Source of the DNA: Rikenellaceae bacterium
GTDB taxonomy: Bacteria; Bacteroidota; Bacteroidia; Bacteroidales; UBA932
Length of the DNA: 11,097 nucleotides
NCBI GenBank assembly: GCA_900769735.1
Contig: CAAGHY010000068.1
Span: 1-11,097, forward strand
Reading direction: 5' to 3'
Shown here: in pieces, positions 6,383 to 11,097 of the stretch
Numbering within the stretch: position 1 is the first letter of the stretch
Layout: each line of letters opens with the position of its first letter
Program-made: the position numbers and the translations under genes
Notes under the pieces: model-generated
Told to the model about the DNA's origin: nothing
Database searches by the model: none
The model's input: the letters and a program-made list of their open reading frames with translations, nothing else

Positions 6383-7369
6383 TTATTTGGCAAGTTTTCT
6401 GAACATTGCATAACACCTCAGATACTGCTTGTAATCAAATGCCGGACTACCCATCAAAACTTCACCCTCTTTCTTGGTATTTCCCATAATACCCGCCTGG
6501 GCACCAATGCTGGTCTTGTCGTGCAAAGCAATGTGACCTGCAATACCCACCTGACCGCCAATGGTACATCTTGCTCCAATCTTGGTAGAACCCGCAACAC
6601 CTGTCTGGGCAGCCATAACGGTATGCTCCCCAACCTCAACATTATGCGCCACCTGAATAAGATTGTCAAGCTTAACACCTTTACCTATAAGGGTTGTACC
6701 CATTGTAGCCCTGTCAACAACAGTATTTGCACCAATCTCCACATCATCCTCAATTGTAACGATACCGGTCTGAGGTATCTTCTTGTAAGAACCGTCCTCC
6801 CTAGGGGCAAAACCGAAACCGTCCGATCCTACAACCACATTTGCGTGGAGGATACAGTTGTTTCCAATCTTGCAGCCGTCATAAATCTTCACACCCGGAT
6901 ACAGAATGCAGTTCTCTCCAATCTCCACCTCATTCCCCACATAAACCTGAGGATAAATCTGGGTATCCTTCCCAATGCGGCTTTTCTTCCCGACGAATGA
7001 GAAATCACCCACATAAACTCCCTTGCCCAATTTAGCACTCCAGGCACACTTTGAGCTCCAGGCCCTTCCGCTCCTCTTTGCCCTCTTTAGGGTATTGAGC
7101 AGATCAAGCAGGGAAGCAACCGCCTCATATGCATTGTCTACGAGGATAAGTGTTGGAGCTACAGGCTCTTTGGGTTTGAAAGACTTGTTTATTATTATGA
7201 TGCTTGCCTTGCAGGTATAAAGATACTGCTCGTATTTGGGATTGGCCAGAAAACAGATATTTCCGGGCTTACCGCTCTCAATTTTGGCCACCGATGAAAC
7301 CTTTACGGTTGGGTCTCCTATAATCTCTCCGTTAAAATGCTGGGCTATTACCTCCGCTGATACTTCCAT
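6383..7369 (-). CDS. lpxD: UDP-3-O-(3-hydroxyacyl)glucosamine N-acyltransferase
   Basis: LpxD adds the second 3-hydroxyacyl chain, from ACP to the 2-amino group of UDP-3-O-acyl-glucosamine, the third step of lipid A synthesis. The protein has 328 residues. The N-terminal substrate-binding domain covers about residues 1-100, with FLANPKYEQYLY. A long left-handed beta-helix of hexapeptide repeats (GKGVYVGDFSFVG onward) follows, with the family signature VVVGSDGFGFAP. The catalytic His is His242 in LIQVAHNVEVG, and the histidine in GIAGH is also present. The protein ends MFRKLAK, somewhat shorter than E. coli LpxD (341 residues); the C-terminal helices seem abbreviated. It is the first gene of the cluster and diverges from rimP. 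Its ATG at 7367-7369 has no Shine-Dalgarno motif. Confidence 0.96.
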   Translation of the reverse strand: MEVSAEVIAQHFNGEIIGDPTVKVSSVAKIESGKPGNICFLANPKYEQYLYTCKASIIIINKSFKPKEPVAPTLILVDNAYEAVASLLDLLNTLKRAKRSGRAWSSKCAWSAKLGKGVYVGDFSFVGKKSRIGKDTQIYPQVYVGNEVEIGENCILYPGVKIYDGCKIGNNCILHANVVVGSDGFGFAPREDGSYKKIPQTGIVTIEDDVEIGANTVVDRATMGTTLIGKGVKLDNLIQVAHNVEVGEHTVMAAQTGVAGSTKIGARCTIGGQVGIAGHIALHDKTSIGAQAGIMGNTKKEGEVLMGSPAFDYKQYLRCYAMFRKLAK

Positions 7370-7391
7370 ATTGCAACAAATGTATATTGTA

Positions 7392-7422
7392 CAAAATTAG
7401 TAATAATTTTATAAAGTTTAAA
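7392..7422 (-). promoter_or_regulatory. Candidate promoter for the lpxD-lpxC-fabZ-lpxA cluster
   Basis: Read on the minus strand, TTTA (7422-7419) and TAATTTTG (7399-7392) are separated by 19 bp, matching the Bacteroidota TTTG-N19-21-TAnnTTTG promoter with one mismatch in the -33 box. Transcription would begin about 15 bp upstream of the lpxD ATG. It is back to back with the rimP promoter candidate, with 10 bp between the two -33 boxes. This is a motif match only. Confidence 0.45.
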
Positions 7423-7432
7423 TGTCAGGAAA

Positions 7433-7464
7433 TTTGTTTTTCTAATAAAAAATCCGTTCCTTTG
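7433..7464 (+). promoter_or_regulatory. Candidate promoter for rimP-nusA-infB
   Basis: TTTG (7433-7436), a 20-bp spacer and TTCCTTTG (7457-7464) match the Bacteroidota promoter consensus TTTG-N19-21-TAnnTTTG with one mismatch in the -7 box. The start would fall near 7470, giving a leader of about 60 nt that contains the hairpin at 7484-7509 just before rimP. This is a motif match only. Confidence 0.5.
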
Positions 7465-7483
7465 CACTTGAATTGAAAGGCTT

Positions 7484-7509
7484 GAGGGTGACCGCGCGCG
7501 GTTGCCCTT
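7484..7509 (+). terminator. Leader hairpin with T-rich tail: candidate attenuator before rimP
   Basis: GAGGGTGACCG (7484-7494) pairs with CGGTTGCCCTT (7499-7509). This gives a stem of about 10-11 bp with a CGCG loop and a few G-T pairs. It is followed by a T-rich stretch in which 10 of 13 bases at 7508-7520 are T. The shape is that of an intrinsic terminator, yet it lies after the predicted promoter and before the first gene, where a simple terminator would block the whole operon. A conditional attenuator, possibly sensitive to NusA, or an RNA-stability element fits better. A shorter alternative pairing (AAAGG 7476-7480 with CCTTT 7506-7510) could compete. No folding energy was calculated. 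Confidence 0.5.
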
Positions 7510-7529
7510 TAGTTTTATTTGCAAAGATT

Positions 7530-8000
7530 ATGATTACAGCCCAAGCATTAGGCAACACTATTGCCAATTACCTGAACGATAACGGATTGTTCCTTGTAGA
7601 CATTGAGATTACCAAGGATAATGACATCACTGTCTCAATTGAGAGCAGAGAGAGTGACGTAAAGATTGACAACTGCATTGACATTGACAGGATCATTGCT
7701 GCAGAATTTGACAGGGATGTGGAGGACTACTCCCTTACAGTAACTTCTGCAGGTTTGGACCAACCTTTCAAAGTTCTTGACCAGTACAGGAAATTTACCG
7801 GAACTGAAGTTGAGGTTGTAGTGAAAGGGGGCGGAAAAGTAAAAGGAATCCTTTCAGCTGTAAATGAAGCATCATTTGAAATCACAACTTCAAAGATGGT
7901 GAAGGTTGAGGGAAGCAAGAAAAAGGTTCAGCAGGATACCGTAACTGAGTATACATACGAGGGTGTCAAATCCTGCAAACCGGTAATCAAATTCAAATAA
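7530..8000 (+). CDS. rimP: Ribosome maturation factor RimP
   Basis: RimP assists maturation of the 30S ribosomal subunit in the cytoplasm. The protein has 156 residues (E. coli 150). The N-terminal domain includes ALGNTIANYLNDNGLFLVDI and the conserved DNCIDIDR segment. The family signature follows as SLTVTSAGLDQPF. The C-terminal SH3-like domain includes FTGTEVEVVVKGGGKVKGIL and ends KPVIKFK, with a Lys-rich segment (VEGSKKKV) in between. I choose the ATG at 7530. The open frame extends upstream to a TTG at 7473, but that extension would translate the GC-rich hairpin into residues unlike any RimP N-terminus. It is the first gene of the rimP-nusA-infB unit, a conserved order, with 37 bp to nusA. 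Confidence 0.94.
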   Translation: MITAQALGNTIANYLNDNGLFLVDIEITKDNDITVSIESRESDVKIDNCIDIDRIIAAEFDRDVEDYSLTVTSAGLDQPFKVLDQYRKFTGTEVEVVVKGGGKVKGILSAVNEASFEITTSKMVKVEGSKKKVQQDTVTEYTYEGVKSCKPVIKFK

Positions 8001-8037
8001 CAGCACGATAGAAATTCAAAAATAATTATACACAGAA

Positions 8038-9270
8038 ATGGAAGGCCTAAATTTGATCAGCACTTTTGCTGAATTTAAAGAGCTTAAAAACATTGATCGT
8101 CCAACTATGATGAAAGTTCTTGAAGACATCTTCAAGGCACAGCTTGAGAAAATGTACGGCAGTGCAGAGAACTTTGACATCATCATCAACATTGACAAGG
8201 GCGACTTTGAGATTTGGAGAAACAGAACAGTTGTTGAGACTGTTGAGGATCCGAACACCCAGATTTCAAAAGAGGAGGTTGACAAGATTGACAGTTCATA
8301 CGAGATTGGTGAGGAGTTCACTGAGGAGGTTAAGCTTGCAAGCTTTGGAAGAAGGGGTATCCTTAACCTGAGACAGAACCTGTCGGGAAAAATTATGGAC
8401 ATTGAGAAAGCAAACCTTTACAATGCATACAGGGACAGAATTGGCGAGATTATGGTTGGTGAGGTTTACCAGGCGTGGAAGAAAGAGGTCCTTGTTCTTG
8501 ACGAGGAGGGCAATGAGCTTCTATTGCCTAAAGCTGAGCAGATTCCTTCTGATTTCTTCCGTAAGGGAGAGTCTGTAAGAGCCGTTATCTCAAGAGTTGA
8601 GATGAAGAACAACAACCCTGTGATTATCCTTTCAAGAACCGCTCCGGTATTCTTGGAGAGATTGTTCGAGCAGGAGGTTCCTGAGATTTTTGACGGCCTT
8701 ATCACCATCAAGAAGATTGTACGTATCCCTGGCGAGAGAGCCAAGGTTGCAGTTGAGTCATATGACGAGAGAATTGATCCGGTAGGAGCTTGCGTTGGTG
8801 TGAAAGGTTCACGTATCCACGGTATTGTAAGGGAGCTTAAGAATGAGAACATTGATATCATCAACTGGACTTCAAACATCCAGCTGCTTGTACAGAGAGC
8901 ATTGAGCCCTGCTAAAATCTCTTCAATCAAGATTGAGGACGGCAAGATCAGCGTATGGTTGAAACCGAACGAGGTATCTTTGGCCATTGGTAAGAACGGT
9001 AGCAACATCAAACTTGCAAGTATGCTTGTAGGTCAGGAGATTGAGGTGTTCAGAGAGCTTGATGAGGAGGAAGAGGATGTATTGTTGGCTGAGTTCAGCG
9101 ACGAGATTGACCAGTGGATCATTGAGGCTCTTCAGGGCATTGGATGTGACACTGCAAAGAGTGTACTTGCACTTTCTGTACAGGATATCGTAAAACGTGC
9201 CGACCTTGAGGAGGAGACAGTGATTGAGGTACAGAACATCCTTAAATCTGAGTTTGAGGAGGAGAAATAA
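8038..9270 (+). CDS. nusA: Transcription termination/antitermination factor NusA
   Basis: NusA binds RNA polymerase and nascent RNA, and affects pausing, intrinsic termination and antitermination. The protein has 410 residues, with domains in the usual order. The polymerase-binding N-terminal domain covers about 1-125, beginning ISTFAEFKELKNIDRPTMM. An S1 domain follows at about 130-195 (GEIMVGEVYQAWKKEVLV). KH1 carries GVKGSRI at 254-260 and KH2 carries IGKNGSNI at 317-324. A C-terminal acidic stretch (DEEEEDV) leads into one helical region resembling a helix-hairpin-helix (EALQGIGCDTAKSVLAL) near the end. It lacks the two full acidic repeats of the 495-residue E. coli protein, as is common outside Proteobacteria. 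The ATG at 8038 has an A-rich upstream region and no Shine-Dalgarno motif. Spacing to infB is 32 bp. Confidence 0.96.
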   Translation: MEGLNLISTFAEFKELKNIDRPTMMKVLEDIFKAQLEKMYGSAENFDIIINIDKGDFEIWRNRTVVETVEDPNTQISKEEVDKIDSSYEIGEEFTEEVKLASFGRRGILNLRQNLSGKIMDIEKANLYNAYRDRIGEIMVGEVYQAWKKEVLVLDEEGNELLLPKAEQIPSDFFRKGESVRAVISRVEMKNNNPVIILSRTAPVFLERLFEQEVPEIFDGLITIKKIVRIPGERAKVAVESYDERIDPVGACVGVKGSRIHGIVRELKNENIDIINWTSNIQLLVQRALSPAKISSIKIEDGKISVWLKPNEVSLAIGKNGSNIKLASMLVGQEIEVFRELDEEEEDVLLAEFSDEIDQWIIEALQGIGCDTAKSVLALSVQDIVKRADLEEETVIEVQNILKSEFEEEK

Positions 9271-9302
9271 TTTTAGGTTGAATTTAAATTGGGGGATATA
9301 AT

Positions 9303-11097
9303 ATGACAGGAAACGATAATATAAGAATCAGTAAAGCACTTAAGGAGTTCAATATAGGAATGGGTACCCTTGTTGATTTCCTTAAAAAGAAAGGCATTGA
9401 GGTAGATTCAAATCCTAATGCAAAACTTTCAGGAGAGCAGTATGCACTTGTTGCAAAAGAGTTCAGGAAAGAGCAGATTGTAAAGGAGGAGTCAAAGAAG
9501 ATTGCCATCAAAGTTAAGGATATTACGGAGAAGGAGCCTAAAGCAGTTGAAGAGGAGCCTGTTAAGGAGCTTTTCATCAAGACTTCTGTTGAGGAGGTTA
9601 AAGGTCCTAAGATTTTGGGCAAGATTGATTTGGACAAACCTGCTGCAAAACCGCAGCCAGCTCCAGTGGAGAAACCAGTGGAAAAACCTGCTGAAAAACC
9701 AGTAGAGAAGCCGGTGGAGAAACCGGTTGAAAAACCTGTAGAGAAAACCCCAGAAGCTCCTAAAGTGGAGCAGAAACCTGTTACCCCAACAGTTCAGCCA
9801 CAACCTGAGAAAACAAAGGAGGAGGAGAAACCTTCTGCTCCTGTAGTTGAACATATTGAGACCAGAGTACAGAAACTTACCGGTCCAAAAATCAGCGGCA
9901 CAATTGATTTGTCGCAGTTTGAGAGGAAGAAACCTTCAAACGACAACAAGAACAATAAAGGAAAGAGGGAGAGAATCCACAAGAAGAACGAGAAGGTTGA
10001 TGTTGCAAAAGAGGCTAAACAGAACAACAACGGCAAACCTAACGGCGGAAACAACCAGAACAAGCCTAACGGTGCAGGCAACAACAACCCTAACAACAAG
10101 CAGCAGCAGAACAACAACAAGAACCACAACAACGGTAAAGGAAACAAGAAAGAGAAGTTCAAACCTGTAAAAGTGGAGGTTGATGAGGATGCTGTACAGA
10201 AACAGATCAAGGAGACCTACCAGAGAATGGTAGAGGGCAAGGGTAAAACCAAAGGCTCAAAATACAGAAAGGAGAAGAGAGAGCAGAACGTGCAGAAGAT
10301 GATGGAGGAGGAAGAGTTGCAGCAGATGAACAGCAACGTACTTAAAGTTACTGAGTTCGTTACTGTAAATGACCTCTCAACAATGATGAACACTCCTGTT
10401 ATCAAAGTAATTGAGGCCTGTATGAACCTTGGTCTTATGGTTTCCATCAACCAGAGACTTGATGCTGAGGCTCTTGTACTTGTTGCAGAGGAGTTCGGTT
10501 ATACAATTGACTTTGTATCTGCCGAGATTCAGGAGACAATTGAGGAGAGCAACGTTGCTGACACTCCTGAGATGATGGAGGAGAGACCTCCTATCGTAAC
10601 CGTAATGGGTCACGTAGACCACGGTAAGACATCATTGCTTGACTATATCCGTAAAGCAAACGTAATTGCCGGTGAGGCGGGTGGAATTACCCAGCACATT
10701 GGTGCATACAACGTAAAATTGCCTAACGGAAGAAGAATTGCATTCCTTGATACACCAGGTCACGAGGCGTTTACCGCTATGCGTGCCCGCGGAGCAAAAG
10801 TGACTGACCTTGCAATCATCATTGTTGCAGCCGATGATGCCATAATGCCACAGACCATTGAGGCTATCAGCCACGCACAGGCAGCAGGCTGTCCTATGAT
10901 CTTTGCAATCAACAAGATTGACAAACCTGCAGCAAATCCTGACAAGATCAGGGAGCAGCTTTCTCAGATGAACATCCTTGTAGAGGACTGGGGCGGTAAA
11001 TACCAGTGCCAGGAGATCTCTGCAAAACAGGGTATAGGTATTGAGGAGCTTTTGGAGAAGGTGTTGCTTGAGGCAGACATGCTTGAGCTTAAGGCAA
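9303..11097 (+). CDS. infB: Translation initiation factor IF-2, 5' part (cut by window edge)
   Basis: IF-2 is the GTPase that brings initiator fMet-tRNA to the 30S subunit and promotes 50S joining. About 598 residues are visible. The N-terminus (IRISKALKEFNIGMGTLVDF) is an IF2_N module. Low-complexity sequence of about 280 residues follows. It includes seven PVEK/PAEK repeats (residues 121-148), a charged part, and an Asn/Gly-rich part (about 240-283). A second IF2_N module spans about 347-406 (VTEFVTVNDLSTMMNTPVIK). The GTPase domain then shows G1 GHVDHGKT at 436-443, GGITQHIGAY, G3 DTPGH from 483, G4 NKID at 537-540, and G5 SAK at 573-575. Domains II-IV lie beyond the edge. The ATG at 9303 places the IF2_N module at the very N-terminus. 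It follows nusA by 32 bp in the same unit. Confidence 0.97.
   Translation, partial: MTGNDNIRISKALKEFNIGMGTLVDFLKKKGIEVDSNPNAKLSGEQYALVAKEFRKEQIVKEESKKIAIKVKDITEKEPKAVEEEPVKELFIKTSVEEVKGPKILGKIDLDKPAAKPQPAPVEKPVEKPAEKPVEKPVEKPVEKPVEKTPEAPKVEQKPVTPTVQPQPEKTKEEEKPSAPVVEHIETRVQKLTGPKISGTIDLSQFERKKPSNDNKNNKGKRERIHKKNEKVDVAKEAKQNNNGKPNGGNNQNKPNGAGNNNPNNKQQQNNNKNHNNGKGNKKEKFKPVKVEVDEDAVQKQIKETYQRMVEGKGKTKGSKYRKEKREQNVQKMMEEEELQQMNSNVLKVTEFVTVNDLSTMMNTPVIKVIEACMNLGLMVSINQRLDAEALVLVAEEFGYTIDFVSAEIQETIEESNVADTPEMMEERPPIVTVMGHVDHGKTSLLDYIRKANVIAGEAGGITQHIGAYNVKLPNGRRIAFLDTPGHEAFTAMRARGAKVTDLAIIIVAADDAIMPQTIEAISHAQAAGCPMIFAINKIDKPAANPDKIREQLSQMNILVEDWGGKYQCQEISAKQGIGIEELLEKVLLEADMLELKA
9663..9746 (+). 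repeat. Seven tandem 12-bp units encoding PVEK/PAEK in infB
   Basis: Seven consecutive 12-bp units encode Pro-Val-Glu-Lys six times and Pro-Ala-Glu-Lys once (third unit), at IF-2 residues 121-148. The units differ at synonymous positions (cca/cct/ccg, gtg/gta/gtt, gag/gaa), so the repeat has been kept at the protein level rather than arising by very recent slippage. It forms part of the flexible linker between the N-terminal module and the GTPase. Confidence 0.9.

Noticed and set aside
6383..6388. Premature stop in lpxD (shorter C-terminus than E. coli).
   Set aside because: All catalytic elements and the helix leading to MFRKLAK are intact, and C-terminal length varies in this family, so I do not call a pseudogene.
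7473..7529. N-terminal extension of rimP from a TTG at 7473.
   Set aside because: The extra 19 residues come from the GC-rich hairpin leader and do not resemble a RimP N-terminus; the ATG at 7530 fits family length.
9492..10210. Hydrophobic, Leu/Phe-rich minus-strand frames opposite infB that look like membrane proteins.
   Set aside because: They are antisense shadows of the Lys/Glu- and Asn-rich IF-2 linker; reverse-complemented Lys and Glu codons give Phe and Leu.

Overview
The window looks like chromosomal core-genome DNA from a member of the Bacteroidales (phylum Bacteroidota). This rests on the gene families: a class II prolyl-tRNA synthetase of the archaeal/eukaryote-like type, an OmpP1/FadL-type barrel behind a Trp/Tyr-rich lipoprotein, a WbqC-like protein, and an LpxC/FabZ pair related to the fused LpxC-FabZ of this phylum. 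Promoter-like sequences of the TTTG...TAnnTTTG kind and a near absence of Shine-Dalgarno motifs agree with it. I see no tRNA, rRNA, CRISPR array, insertion sequence or phage gene. Genes fill the window almost without gaps.

Layout. Bases 1-433 (minus) are the 5' part of proS, cut by the window edge. A 156-bp divergent intergenic region separates it from a two-gene plus-strand unit: an aromatic-rich lipoprotein (590-1822) and an OmpP1/FadL-family outer-membrane protein (1834-3384). This unit converges, with 15 bp between stop codons, on a five-gene minus-strand cluster read lpxD - lpxC - fabZ - lpxA - wbqC-like (7369 down to 3400). A divergent promoter region (7370-7529) then starts the plus-strand rimP - nusA - infB unit (7530 to the right edge, with infB cut at about residue 598).

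How the genes work together. LpxA, LpxC and LpxD perform the first three steps of lipid A synthesis. FabZ draws on the same hydroxyacyl-ACP pool for fatty-acid elongation, so the cluster balances membrane phospholipid against lipid A. The WbqC-like protein at its end has no firmly known reaction. rimP-nusA-infB is the widely conserved unit for 30S maturation, transcription elongation/termination and translation initiation.

Most notable points. (1) LpxC and FabZ, usually one fused polypeptide in Bacteroidota, are separated here by one in-frame TAA, and FabZ keeps a linker-like N-terminal extension. (2) The leader upstream of rimP-nusA-infB contains a strong GC-rich hairpin followed by a T-rich tract, which looks like an attenuator. 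(3) The lipoprotein has an extreme Trp/Tyr-rich segment, and its gene carries a perfect AGGAGG, the only one in front of a gene in this window. I found no clearly undescribed multi-gene system.
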